Shown here: positions 29,704 through 40,797 of the stretch, piece after piece
Layout of the letters: each line of letters starts with the position of its first letter
Numbering within the stretch: the first letter of the stretch is position 1
Source: an uncultured SAR86 cluster bacterium
Lineage (GTDB): Bacteria > Pseudomonadota > Gammaproteobacteria > Magnimaribacterales > D2472
Direction: 5' to 3'
Length of the DNA stretch: 43,840 nucleotides
NCBI GenBank assembly: GCA_902516285.1
Contig: CABXXT010000010.1
Coordinates: forward strand, 1 to 43,840
The notes under the pieces: generated by a model
Told to the model about the DNA's origin: nothing
Database searches by the model: none
Seen by the model: the letters and a program-made list of their open reading frames with translations, nothing else
Position numbers and translations under genes: made by a program

Positions 29704-31255
29704 AAAAAAACAAACTTTAACCGATGGATTTTTTTATAGCCTAAGGAAAGTTATTTCTGGAACCAGCCTATCAAGATTTTTTGGTCTGATAAGAGATATC
29801 TCTACAACAAATCTACTAGGCGCCTCAGTATTTCATGATATTTTTGTTGTTTGTTTAAAAATCCCAAATTTATTTAGAAGGTTTTTTGCAGAAGGAGCAT
29901 TCAACCAAGCCTTTATTCCGATCTATACTGATTATGAAAAAGCTAAAAATCACGATGATACTATTGAATTTTTAAATTCATTGTCTGGTATTTTGGTTAG
30001 TTTTTTATTTATTTTTACTATACTAGTCTTAATATTTGCCCCAATATTTATTTTTATTTTTGCTCCTGGTTTTTATTTTGATCCTTTAAAGAAAGAAATA
30101 TCTATAAATGTATTAAGAATAATTTTTCCCTATCTTGCTTTGATATCTTTGGTTGCCTTTGCAGGCGGCATACAAAACACACACAAAAAGTTTTCTTTAC
30201 CTGCCTTCACACCTGTAATTTTTAATATATGCCTTATATTTGCAGCAATATTTATTGCACCTATTTATGAGATGCCAATTTATGCTCTCGCATGGGGCGT
30301 TTTTTTAGCTGGTATTTTACAACTTTTAATTCAGGTCTTGCCTCTATGGCAAATTAATAGGCTCCCTGTTCCTAAAATGAATATGAGCAACTCTGGAGTT
30401 AAAAAATTTTTGAAATTGATATTACCTGCTATTTTAGCAGGTGGAATAATACAAATAAATTTACTTGTTGATACAATCTTTGCATCATTTCTGGAGACTG
30501 GAAGTCCAACATGGCTATATGTATCTGACAGATTGATTCAGTTTCCAATGGGAATTTTTGCAATCGCGATTGGTACTGTGTTATTACCAACACTATCAAA
30601 ATATGATGTAGACGTTGAAAAAGATAAATTTATAAATGCTATTCGAAATGGACAAAGATTTGTTCTTTTTATTGGAATACCTTGTTTGATTGGGCTTTTC
30701 TTTTGCGCAGAAGATTTAATAAGTACTATTTTCTATAGAGGAGCATTTTCTGATATTGATGTTATAAATTCATCATACAGCTTAATGATATTTTCATTTG
30801 GATTACCTTTTTTTATGTTGATGAAGGTTCTTACACCAGCTTTCTTTGCAAGAAAAGATACAAAAACACCTATGTATGTTGCTTTAATATCCCTGTTGCT
30901 AAATGCTACATTTAATTATTATTTTGCATTTGTTTTAGATTATGGGCATGTTGGAATTGCAATTGGAAGCTCATTAGCAGCAACTATCAGTGTTTTTATT
31001 CTTGAAATTAGTTTGTATAAAAATGGGTTTATTATAGTAAAAAATATATTCAATATTTTTAATTTAAATATACTTTTATCTAGTATATGTTTAATTATAT
31101 TTCTATATTTTTCTACTTCTTACTTAGATTTCATGAAATTATCTCAGATTGAAAGAATCTTTTATCTTCTGCTTGAGGTATCAGTCTCAATTATTATTTA
31201 TTTTTCTGTTTCAAGATTAATTTTAAGAAAACCATTCAAATTACTTTTCAATTGA
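29687..31255 (+). CDS. murJ: Lipid II flippase MurJ
   Basis: Flips lipid II to the periplasmic face for peptidoglycan synthesis. 522 residues (E. coli 511), about 14 membrane helices, MOP superfamily. The N-terminus has [19 protein letters not shown], and the family [18 protein letters not shown] motif lies near residue 65; FYRGAFS is the later cytoplasmic loop motif. The only workable start is a TTG at 29687 inside msrB, with no ATG near the expected N-terminus, so translation is probably coupled to msrB. murJ next to ribF is a common gammaproteobacterial arrangement. Confidence 0.94.
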   Translation: MNKINKKKQTLTDGFFYSLRKVISGTSLSRFFGLIRDISTTNLLGASVFHDIFVVCLKIPNLFRRFFAEGAFNQAFIPIYTDYEKAKNHDDTIEFLNSLSGILVSFLFIFTILVLIFAPIFIFIFAPGFYFDPLKKEISINVLRIIFPYLALISLVAFAGGIQNTHKKFSLPAFTPVIFNICLIFAAIFIAPIYEMPIYALAWGVFLAGILQLLIQVLPLWQINRLPVPKMNMSNSGVKKFLKLILPAILAGGIIQINLLVDTIFASFLETGSPTWLYVSDRLIQFPMGIFAIAIGTVLLPTLSKYDVDVEKDKFINAIRNGQRFVLFIGIPCLIGLFFCAEDLISTIFYRGAFSDIDVINSSYSLMIFSFGLPFFMLMKVLTPAFFARKDTKTPMYVALISLLLNATFNYYFAFVLDYGHVGIAIGSSLAATISVFILEISLYKNGFIIVKNIFNIFNLNILLSSICLIIFLYFSTSYLDFMKLSQIERIFYLLLEVSVSIIIYFSVSRLILRKPFKLLFN

Positions 31256-31256
31256 T

Positions 31257-32219
31257 ATGTATTTAATAAGAGGACAACATAATCTAAAGTTATTTAATTC
31301 TAGATATCCCAATGAGGCTTTATCTGGAACTATAGGTAATTTTGATGGTTTGCATCTAGGTCACCAAGCAATTCTAAAAAAAATAAAGAAAAATGCAGAT
31401 AAATATAATGCTAAAACTATAGTCTTTTTTACTGAGCCTCATGCTTCTGAATATTTTTCTCTTATAAAAGATAAAAGTTCCAATCCTCCTCCAAGAATAT
31501 GTCCATGGCGAGAAAAGTTTAAGCTTCTTCAAAAAAGTGGAATAGATTTCGCATGTTTTCTTAAGTTTAATAATAACCTTCGCACAATGTCTCCAGAAAG
31601 TTTTATATCTGAGATTTTAGAATCAATCAATTTAAAAAGTTTTACAGTTGGTGATGATTTTAGATTTGGAGCTGACAGGAAAGGTGATACAGACCTCCTT
31701 AGAGTTTGGGGAGATCAAAAAGGAATATATATTGAAAATACAGAAACTATTCTCTTTAATCAGGAGCGGGTAAGTAGCTCAAGAATAAGGAGTGCTCTTC
31801 TAGAAAATAATTTTGAATTGGCAAAAAATCTTTTAGGAAGACCTTACACTTTTTCTGGGAAGGTAGTACATGGCCAGCATCTTGGGAGAACTATAGATGT
31901 TCCAACAGCAAACATATGGCTTCCAAATCAACGACTCCCAATACGAGGGGTTTATGCCGTGGAATGTAACCTAAACAACATAAAACATAATGGTATTGCA
32001 AACATGGGTGTAAGACCTACAGTAGGAGGAGATAAACCAGTATTAGAAGTTCACTTATTTGAATTTAATAAAAACATTTATTCCCAAAGACTTCGTGTCA
32101 AATTTGTTAAAAAAATAAGAGATGAAAAGAAATTTGATAATTTAGACATGTTAAAATCTCAGATTCAAGAGGATATATCGACAGCAAAAAATATTTTACG
32201 TACTTCCAATGACAACTAA
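31257..32219 (+). CDS. ribF: Bifunctional riboflavin kinase / FMN adenylyltransferase
   Basis: Makes FMN and FAD from riboflavin. 320 residues (E. coli 313). N-terminal adenylyltransferase domain (about 12-180) with GNFDGLHLGHQAIL, GDDFRFGADRKGD and SSSRIRSALLE; C-terminal kinase domain (about 185-312) starting GRPYTFSGKVVHGQHLGRT with DVPTANI. Starts one base after the murJ stop and overlaps ileS by 11 nt. FAD made here serves sdhA and lpd of the same window. Confidence 0.96.
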   Translation: MYLIRGQHNLKLFNSRYPNEALSGTIGNFDGLHLGHQAILKKIKKNADKYNAKTIVFFTEPHASEYFSLIKDKSSNPPPRICPWREKFKLLQKSGIDFACFLKFNNNLRTMSPESFISEILESINLKSFTVGDDFRFGADRKGDTDLLRVWGDQKGIYIENTETILFNQERVSSSRIRSALLENNFELAKNLLGRPYTFSGKVVHGQHLGRTIDVPTANIWLPNQRLPIRGVYAVECNLNNIKHNGIANMGVRPTVGGDKPVLEVHLFEFNKNIYSQRLRVKFVKKIRDEKKFDNLDMLKSQIQEDISTAKNILRTSNDN

Positions 32220-34981
32220 TTATAGAGATACATTAAATCTTCCAAATACTGATTTTTCAATGAAAGCTGGATTGCCAAGAAAAGAGCCAGAAATATTAGA
32301 TTTATGGTCCCGTACAGATTTATACGGAAAGATTAGAAAAAAATATGAAAATAAAGAGTTGTTTCTTTTGCATGACGGGCCCCCCCTATGCAAATGGTGA
32401 TATACATCTAGGCCATTCGGTCAATAAAATCTTAAAGGATATAACTATTAAACATAAAACTCTTCAAGGTTTTAATGCTCCTTTTGTACCTGGTTGGGAT
32501 TGTCATGGTCTTCCAATTGAGCTTAATGTTGAAAAAAAGCATGGAAAAAACAGTGAACTCGTAAAAAACAAAGAGGCTTTTCAAAAAGCTTGCAAAGAAT
32601 ATGCTGAAAGCCAAATAAATAAACAATTAAATGATTTTAAAAGACTAGGTGTGCTTGGTGATTGGGAAAATTCATATAAATCATTAGATCCAAAATTTGA
32701 AGCAGACATCGTTAGATCATTAGGAATTATATATAGTGAAGGTTATCTAGAAAAAGGTGAAAAGCCTGTTCACTGGTGCCAAGAAAGTGGATCATCCTTA
32801 GCAGAGGCAGAAGTAGAATATATTGATAAAACATCAAAAGCAATTGATGTTGCATTCAAGGTTGATCATGTATCTTTAAAAAAGTTAAATGATATATTCA
32901 ATACTGAAGATACAGACGAAATATCATTTGTTATATGGACTACAACACCATGGACAATACCTTCAAATGTAGCTGTATGTATCAATCCTGAATACAAATA
33001 TTCACTCATAAAAATGAAAAATAAATTTTATGTAATTGCATTTGAGATGATTGATCTATGCTCTAAAAGATGGAAACAAAAATTTGACGTTGTATCGACC
33101 ATACAAGGTGAAAAATTAAGTGATATTGAACTTATTCATCCTTTTTTAGATAGGAAATCAGTCCTTCTTCATGCAGACCATGTCACAACTGAAGCAGGAA
33201 CAGGTTGCGTCCACACTGCTCCAGCTCATGGTATGGATGATTATTTAGTATGTAAGAAGAATAATATTGAGACTATCCACTCACTAAATAACAAGGCTTT
33301 CTTCAAGGATGAACTAGATTTCATTGCAGGACTTCCTGCAATGAAAGCGGATCCGCTCATTGTTGAAAAATTACAAGAGCATAATGCACTTATCAATATA
33401 GAAGATTATCATCATTCTTACCCTCACTGTTGGAGACGTAAAACGCCTTTAATTTTTACATCTACTCCTCAGTGGTTTATTTCAATGAAAAAAAATAATC
33501 TTATAAAAGATGCTCTAAAACATATTAAGAGTGTTAATTGGGAACCCTCATGGGGTCTTCAAAGAATAGAATCTATGCTTACTGACAGACCAGATTGGTG
33601 CATTTCTAGACAAAGAAATTGGGGTGTTCCAATAACTTTAGTTGTTCATAAAGACACTGGAGAAATCCATCCTAGTCAAAAAGACCTGTTTGAAAAGTTT
33701 GCGCAAACTATTGAGAAAGAAGGAATTTCAGCTTGGGATAAGTTGAGTCTTAAGGATTATATCGAAGATCATGAAGAATATATTAAAACTTCCGATTCAC
33801 TTGATGTGTGGTTTGATTCTGGGGTAACTCATTATGCAGTTTCTGAAAAAAGATTTGGTAATAATGTAGTTGCAGACCTCTATCTAGAGGGCTCAGACCA
33901 ACATAGAGGATGGTTTCAATCATCATTATTATCAAGCATAGCTATGAATAAGTCAGCACCATATAAAACCGTTCTGACTCATGGGTTTGTTGTAGATGAG
34001 CAAGGAAGAAAACAATCAAAATCACTTGGAAATGTTGTCTCTCCTCAAAAAGTGTGGGACAGCTTAGGAGCAGATATTTTGAGACTTTGGGTAGCTTCAA
34101 CAGACTTTAGAAGCGAAATGGTAGCGTCTGATGAAATTTTGAAGAGAACTTCAGATCAATATAGACGAATTAGAAATACTTTTAGATTTATCTTAGGAAA
34201 TTTAAGTGACTTTAGTGATAAAAATAAAGTTAAGTTTGAAGATCAAGTTGAACTAGATAAATGGATCATTAATGAAACAAAAATACTTCAAAAAGAAATC
34301 ATAAGCTTGTATGAATCCTATTCTTACCATAAGGCAATTCAAAAAATACATAACTTTTGTGTTAACGAACTAGGAGGAATATATCTAGATATTGTTAAAG
34401 ACAGGCTTTACACATGCAAAGATGAGTCTTTAGCAAGAAGATCATGTCAAACAAGCCTTGATTTTATTTTGAATGTTTTAGTAAGACTAATTGCTCCGAT
34501 CCTATCTTATACAGCAGAGGAAATTTGGCAAACAAGCAATAGATTGAATATTCAAGGAGGCTCTGTCTTTCTCTCAAATTTTGATACTTCTCAAATAAAT
34601 TATGAGTCTAATATCAATCAATCTGAATGGAAAAGAATTTTTGAAATTAAGGATGCTGTTAATCAATCAATAGAAGCTATGAGAAATGAAAATAAAATTA
34701 AGGGTTCACTTGATTCTGTTGTAGATATTCAAACTACTTCAAATGACTTAAATATCCTAAAAAAACTAGGAGAAGAACTTCATTTTTTATTTATTTCTTC
34801 AGAAGCAAATGTTAATAAGGCAAAAAGTTTTAAAATTAAAGTTAATTCTTCGAAAAACACAAAATGTGTTAGGTGTTGGCACAGGTGTTCATCAGTGGGA
34901 TCTAGCAAAGAACATCCTGAGCTTTGTAATAGATGTATAGAAAATGTAGAAAAAAATGGTGAACAAAGAAGTTTCCTATAA
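32209..34981 (+). CDS. ileS: Isoleucyl-tRNA synthetase, broken by a one-base frameshift
   Basis: Class I synthetase, about 923 residues if one base is removed (E. coli 938). The reading frame from ATG 32209 matches E. coli IleS through FLLHDGPP, then a run of seven C (32380-32386) shifts it into a stop at 32398-32400; the next frame continues at once with YANGDIHLGHSVNKILKD. Removing one C restores HDGPPYANGDIHLGH. The rest is intact: HLGH signature, editing domain TTPWTIPSN and HTAPAHGMDDY, KQSKSLGN, and a C-terminal zinc site (CVRCWHRC...CNRC). With both parts otherwise perfect in an essential gene, a sequencing error is most likely. Overlaps ribF and lspA. Confidence 0.92.
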
Positions 34982-35444
34982 TTTAAGATATTGTTTGCTA
35001 ATAGTATTTCTATTTTTTACTGATTTATATTCAAAAAATCTTGCACTTCAGAACTTATTGTACGGTCAATCTGAAAATACTTTTTTGCCGATAATCGATT
35101 TATTACTTATTTATAACTCTGGAATAGCATTTGGAATTTTTGATAATGCTGGATCAGGCATCTCTTCAATCTTATTGGTAATAACAATGTTAATTTTAAT
35201 ATACCTCTTTTGGATGATTTTTAATGAGAAAGACATATATATAAAGACTTCATTATCCATCATTTCAGGTGGCGCAATTGGAAATATTTATGATAGAGCC
35301 ATGGATGGTAAGGTTACTGACTTTCTCCACTTGGAGATCTTTAACAATTCCTTTTTTGTGTTTAACTTAGCAGATGCATTTATAACTATTGGAGCAGTTT
35401 TAATTATATACTTTGAAATTATTAAAAAACTAAAAAATGAGTAA
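34956..35444 (+). CDS. lspA: Lipoprotein signal peptidase (SPase II)
   Basis: Aspartic protease of the inner membrane that removes lipoprotein signal peptides before the lipidated Cys. 162 residues, four membrane helices. The catalytic Asp pair is D122 (GKVTDFLHL) and D140 (FNLADAFITIG); GGAIGNIYDR is also conserved. Substrates in this window include BamB and BamC. The ATG lies within the ileS end (26-nt overlap), and the stop overlaps ispH by 8 nt. The fkpB gene found between lspA and ispH in E. coli is absent. Confidence 0.95.
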   Translation: MVNKEVSYNLRYCLLIVFLFFTDLYSKNLALQNLLYGQSENTFLPIIDLLLIYNSGIAFGIFDNAGSGISSILLVITMLILIYLFWMIFNEKDIYIKTSLSIISGGAIGNIYDRAMDGKVTDFLHLEIFNNSFFVFNLADAFITIGAVLIIYFEIIKKLKNE

Positions 35445-36375
35445 ACAAATAAAACTTGCAAATCCAAGAGGCTTTTGTGCTGGGGTTGATAGAGCAATAG
35501 ATATTGTTAATAAAGCTCTGGAAATATATGGAGCACCTGTCTACGTGAAACATGAAGTTGTCCATAACAAGGTAGTTGTTGATGATTTGAAAGAAAGAGG
35601 TGCTATTTTTATTGAGGAAATTGAAGAAATTCCAGATAATTCTTTAGTAATATTTAGTGCACATGGTGTATCAAGCGAAGTTGAAGAGAAAACAAAGGCA
35701 AGAAATTTGAGTTTTTTCGATGCCACATGCCCATTAGTTACTAAAGTACACATGGAAGTTAGGAAGCATGCAAATGCAAATAAAGATATTATATTGATAG
35801 GTCATGAGGGTCATCCTGAGGTTGAAGGAACAATGGGGAGACATATAAATTCAGAAAATAGCTCAATTTTTTTGGTGCAAAACGAGCGAGATGCTAAAAA
35901 TATTAATATTTTGAAAAAAGACAACTTAGCATTAGTAACCCAAACAACCCTAAGCGTAGATGAAACTAAATCAATTATTAAGATTCTCAAGGACAGATTT
36001 CCTAAAATTGAAGTTCCAAAAAAAGACGATATTTGCTATGCAACACAAAATAGGCAGGATGCTGTCAAACAACTAGCCCTTGAATCAGATTATATGATAG
36101 TTGTAGGTTCAAAAAATAGCTCAAACTCTAATAGACTGAAGGAGCTTGGTGAAAAATGTGGTTGTGACTCAGTTTTGATTGATGAATTTTCTGATTTAAA
36201 TCTCGAAGATTTGAAAAATTGCAAAACCATTTCAATCACAGCTGGTGCTTCTGCGCCAGAATCAAGAGTTATGGAAATAGCAAAATCTCTTGAAAATTAT
36301 TTTGATGCCAAACTTGTTGAAAGTGGTCACGATAATGAGGATGTATATTTTAAGCTTCCTCCTGGTTTGAGATAA
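35437..36375 (+). CDS. ispH: 4-hydroxy-3-methylbut-2-enyl diphosphate reductase
   Basis: Reduces HMBPP to IPP and DMAPP, the last MEP pathway step, with a [4Fe-4S] cluster. 312 residues (E. coli 316). Ligands C14 (NPRGFCAGVDRA), C98 (DATCPLVTKVH) and C200 (DICYATQNRQ); the catalytic Glu and Thr lie in GHPEVEGTMG and TQTTLS; SSNSNRL binds the diphosphate. Overlaps lspA by 8 nt; ampD starts on the base after its stop. Confidence 0.97.
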   Translation: MSKQIKLANPRGFCAGVDRAIDIVNKALEIYGAPVYVKHEVVHNKVVVDDLKERGAIFIEEIEEIPDNSLVIFSAHGVSSEVEEKTKARNLSFFDATCPLVTKVHMEVRKHANANKDIILIGHEGHPEVEGTMGRHINSENSSIFLVQNERDAKNINILKKDNLALVTQTTLSVDETKSIIKILKDRFPKIEVPKKDDICYATQNRQDAVKQLALESDYMIVVGSKNSSNSNRLKELGEKCGCDSVLIDEFSDLNLEDLKNCKTISITAGASAPESRVMEIAKSLENYFDAKLVESGHDNEDVYFKLPPGLR

Positions 36376-36915
36376 ATGGATATTGAAAATCATATTTTCA
36401 AGGACTTAAAATTTTTAAAATCTCCAAACTTTAATGAAAGGCCTGATGATAAGGAAATAAGCTTAGTAATAATTCATTCAATTAGTCTCCCACCAAAATG
36501 TTATGGAAATAATTACGTAGAGGACTTTTTTTTAAATAAACTTTGCATAGATGACCATAGTTATTTCAAAGAAATTCAAAACTTAAAGGTGTCATCTCAT
36601 TTATATATAAAAAGAGATGGCGAGTTAATACAATTTGTTCCCTTTGATAAAAGAGCTTGGCATGCAGGAAAATCAACTTATAAAGGTATCGATGATTGTA
36701 ATAATTTTTCAATAGGAATTGAATTAGAGGGATCAGATGATGATTGTTACTCTGATAAGCAATATAAAATGTTAACGATGGCAGTTCAAAAAATTATAGA
36801 TCACTACCCATTAATTGATAAGCATTCTATTGCTGGCCATTCTGATGTTTCACCATTAAGAAAAACTGATCCTGGTAAAAAGTTTGACTGGGAGAGATTT
36901 TTAAACGCGCTATGA
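36376..36915 (+). CDS. ampD: 1,6-anhydro-N-acetylmuramyl-L-alanine amidase AmpD
   Basis: Cytoplasmic zinc amidase that cuts the stem peptide from anhydro-muropeptides during wall recycling. 179 residues (family about 183-187). Zinc ligands H34 (VIIHSISLPP), H155 (AGHSDVSPLRKTDPG) and D165 of the same segment; SIGIELEGSD holds the catalytic-site Glu. No signal peptide, which separates it from AmiD-type amidases. It overlaps the AmpG-like permease gene by 4 nt, so import and cleavage of muropeptides are encoded together. Confidence 0.93.
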   Translation: MDIENHIFKDLKFLKSPNFNERPDDKEISLVIIHSISLPPKCYGNNYVEDFFLNKLCIDDHSYFKEIQNLKVSSHLYIKRDGELIQFVPFDKRAWHAGKSTYKGIDDCNNFSIGIELEGSDDDCYSDKQYKMLTMAVQKIIDHYPLIDKHSIAGHSDVSPLRKTDPGKKFDWERFLNAL

Positions 36916-38178
36916 TTAATAAAAACTTAAATAATATTGTTGCATTTACAGGATATGGGTTTGCGTCAGGATTACCATATGTTTTAATTTTTGTTACTTT
37001 AACTGCATGGTTGAGAGATATTGGTGTAGATTTAAGTCTAATAGGTTTTATAAGTTGGATAATGCTTACTTATTCTTTAAAGTTTTTATGGGCTCCTTTT
37101 GTTGATAGATCACCAACTAAATTATTTAAAAAATTTGGGCACAGAAGAAGTTGGATTATTGCAATGCAGCTTCAAATTATCATATCTTTAATTGTCTTAT
37201 CGTTTATTAATCCTTTAACAAATTTATTAGTTTTTGCATTTTTTTGCTCTAAACATTGCGTTTGCGGGCTCAATTCAAGATATTGCAATTGATGCTTACA
37301 GGATAGAAAGTGCAAAATTAGAAGATCAAGGTAACTTGACAGCTGGTTACCAGTTTGGTTACAGAATTGCAATTCTGGTTGGATCTTCATTTGCATTAAT
37401 TTATGCAGAAAATTTCTCATGGTCACTTACATACCAACTAATGGCATTATTAATGGCTTTAAATATATTGGTTACAGTTTACATTTCATCAGAAAAATCA
37501 AACCCTGATCTTGCGATATTAAACTATAAACAGTCGCTTTTAGAGCCTTCAAAAGATTTTTTAGAGAGATTTGGTTTAAAAATAGCATCAATCCTAATAC
37601 TTATAATTGCTACTTATAGATTAACAGATATTGTAATGGGCCCAATGGCAAATCCTTTTTATATAGATATGGGTTACTCATTATCAGAAATAGGCTATGT
37701 GGTTAAAATTGTTGCTTTAGTTGCAACTATAATAGGTGTATTTATTGGAGGAATTTTTGTTAAAAGACTTGGATTGTATAAGTCCCTTTTAATAGGAGCC
37801 TTTTTGGTAATGTTTACAAATCTAAGTTTTTCTTATGCCTCAATAAATGAAAAGAATTTAGTTTTGCTTGCAAGTATTGTTGCTTCAGATAGTCTTGCAG
37901 CTGGAATTGTTGGTACCGTAAACATCACTTTTCTTACAAGTCTTGTTTCATCAAAATATACTGGATTTCAATATGCGTTGTTAACTTCACTGATGGCTTT
38001 TTTAGGAAAATTATTTGGAGGTTTTTCTGGAGTTTTTGTAGAGAGCTTTCAAAATCTTTATGGTTTTTCATATGGCTGGATGAGTTTTTATATATTTACA
38101 TCATGTCTCGCGATCCCATCAATGCTGATGATATATTTTAATAAAAGCATTTTTATGCAAACAAATGCTAATAAATAG
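36912..38178 (+). CDS. ampG: AmpG-like muropeptide permease, broken by a one-base frameshift
   Basis: MFS permease bringing anhydro-muropeptides into the cytoplasm. About 421 residues once one base is removed. The first frame gives GYGFASGLPYVLI and the signature WAPFVDR, then at a run of seven T (37239-37245) it changes to a short wrong tail ending at 37292. The neighbouring frame continues FFALNIAFAGSIQDIAIDAYRIE, the typical AmpG helix 4 region, and on to the C-terminus. Removing one T joins them as LLVFAFFALNIAFAGSI. Both halves are otherwise intact, so a sequencing error or very recent indel is likely. Follows ampD with ATGA overlap; ends inside the VanZ-like gene. Confidence 0.85.
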
Positions 38179-38512
38179 AATTCTGTTCTATGTTTCAATT
38201 TTGGTGATATTTTTATTGAGTATTGTGAACGCAAGTAATATATCTGCATTTAACTCTTTATCATTTTTATCAGATAAATTTGTTCATGGAGCAATTTATC
38301 TCTATTTAACTTTATTAGGATTAGCTTGTTCATTCAAAAGATCGAATTATTACGTTGCTTCATGTATTTTCTTGTTTGGCGCTTTAATCGAAATAATTCA
38401 CTTTTTTCATCCATATAGATTTTTTGAGTATTTTGACTTACTTGCAAACCTAATTGGAGTTACAATTGCGCTTCTGATATTTAGGTTAAAAAATATTTTA
38501 TTTAACTATTGA
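38165..38512 (+). CDS. VanZ-like small membrane protein
   Basis: 115 residues, four predicted membrane helices. The spaced motif SDKFVHGAIYLYLTLLGLA...GALIEIIHFFHPYRFFEYFDLLANLIGV matches the VanZ-like family pattern (DK..H...Y, E..Q/H.F.p.R.fe..D...N..G). VanZ itself confers low teicoplanin resistance by an unclear route; most relatives have no known function. It overlaps the ampG end by 14 nt and so joins the ampD-ampG unit, hinting at an envelope role, which is inference. 63 nt of AT-rich DNA without an obvious terminator separate it from groES. Confidence 0.82.
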   Translation: MLINRILFYVSILVIFLLSIVNASNISAFNSLSFLSDKFVHGAIYLYLTLLGLACSFKRSNYYVASCIFLFGALIEIIHFFHPYRFFEYFDLLANLIGVTIALLIFRLKNILFNY

Positions 38513-38575
38513 TTTATATTTTTTAGTCCTTAATTATTGAATAACTTAAATAATGTTATTTATATGGAGAGATAA

Positions 38576-38863
38576 ATGAAATTAAGACCCTTACATGATA
38601 ATGTTCTTGTAAAAAGAACTGAAGAAGAGGAAACATCGTCAGGTGGTATTATTCTTTCAGGCTCTGCTAAAGAAAAACCGTCGCAAGGTGAAGTTGTGGC
38701 TGTTGGTCCTGGAAAAGTAAGTGAATCAGGTGATTCTATACCAATGAATGTTTCAGTTGGAGACACAGTAGTTTTCGGTCAATATGGCGGAAATGAAATC
38801 AAATTAAATGACGAAGAATATCTCATACTCGGTGAGGGAGATATTTTTGGTGTAATCGAATAA
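38576..38863 (+). CDS. groES: Co-chaperonin GroES
   Basis: Heptameric lid of the GroEL chamber. 95 residues (E. coli 97). MKLRPLHDNVLVKR start, mobile loop EEEETSSGGIILSGSAKEKP at about 16-35, and GEVVAVGPGK are all typical. A ribosome site GGAGAGA at 38566-38572 precedes the ATG. The upstream 63 nt contain TTGAAT at 38537-38542, but no clear heat-shock -10 and no CIRCE repeat. Confidence 0.97.
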   Translation: MKLRPLHDNVLVKRTEEEETSSGGIILSGSAKEKPSQGEVVAVGPGKVSESGDSIPMNVSVGDTVVFGQYGGNEIKLNDEEYLILGEGDIFGVIE

Positions 38864-38867
38864 ATAA

Positions 38868-40532
<1,665 letters not shown>

Positions 40533-40555
40533 TTTTATGATTTAATTAAAAAATT

Positions 40556-40580
40556 TGGGGCATATAGCCCCATTTTTTTT
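40556..40580 (+). terminator. Rho-independent terminator of groESL
   Basis: A six-base-pair stem TGGGGC / GCCCCA with a five-base loop (ATATA) runs directly into eight T. It is the only textbook intrinsic terminator I see in the window and separates groESL from the sodN unit. Confidence 0.93.
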
Positions 40581-40581
40581 G

Positions 40582-40587
40582 TATAAT
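40582..40587 (+). promoter_or_regulatory. Candidate -10 for the sodN unit
   Basis: TATAAT preceded by TG immediately after the terminator T-tract; expected start near 40594, leaving a leader of about 27 nt that carries a GGAG ribosome site before the ATG at 40621. No -35 is evident because that region is the terminator stem. Confidence 0.4.
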
Positions 40588-40620
40588 TATAATAAATAAA
40601 ATATTTTTGGAGTTATGTAA

Positions 40621-40797
40621 ATGAAACTTTTCTACTTTGTGCCATTTGTTTCAGTAAATTTATTCGCTCATATAAATAATACTTTCCATTATCATTTCAT
40701 TGACACATTAGTTGAGTTAATACTCTATTTTTCATATATATTTATTTGTTTAACAGTATTTTTTCTTATAAAAGCTATATATAGGAGATTTGTATGA
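40621..40797 (+). CDS. 58-residue membrane protein coupled to sodN
   Basis: A short frame from ATG 40621 to TGA 40795-40797, with GGAG about 8 nt upstream. It overlaps the sodN start by the ATGA pattern seen throughout this genome, which is good evidence that it is translated. The protein begins with a signal-like segment (MKLFYFVPFVSVNLFA), then a His-containing stretch AHINNTFHYHFID (H17, H23, H25), one long hydrophobic helix (about 31-51) and a basic end KAIYRRFV, so probably a small inner-membrane protein. I do not recognise a family. Its position suggests a link with nickel supply or SodN processing; this is inference. It could also be only a translational leader for sodN. Confidence 0.62.
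   Translation: MKLFYFVPFVSVNLFAHINNTFHYHFIDTLVELILYFSYIFICLTVFFLIKAIYRRFV

Noticed and set aside
32345-34981. Independent start of ileS at ATG 32345
   Set aside because: Its first residues (MKIKSCFFCMTG) do not match the family, while the other frame supplies the correct N-terminus; the frameshift explains both.
37234-38178. Second MFS gene starting at 37234
   Set aside because: It begins mid-helix and continues the AmpG-like protein of 36912-37240; one frameshifted gene is simpler.
38513-38575. Heat-shock (sigma32) promoter or CIRCE element before groES
   Set aside because: TTGAAT is present, but no CCCCAT-like -10 at proper spacing and no TTAGCACTC inverted repeat.
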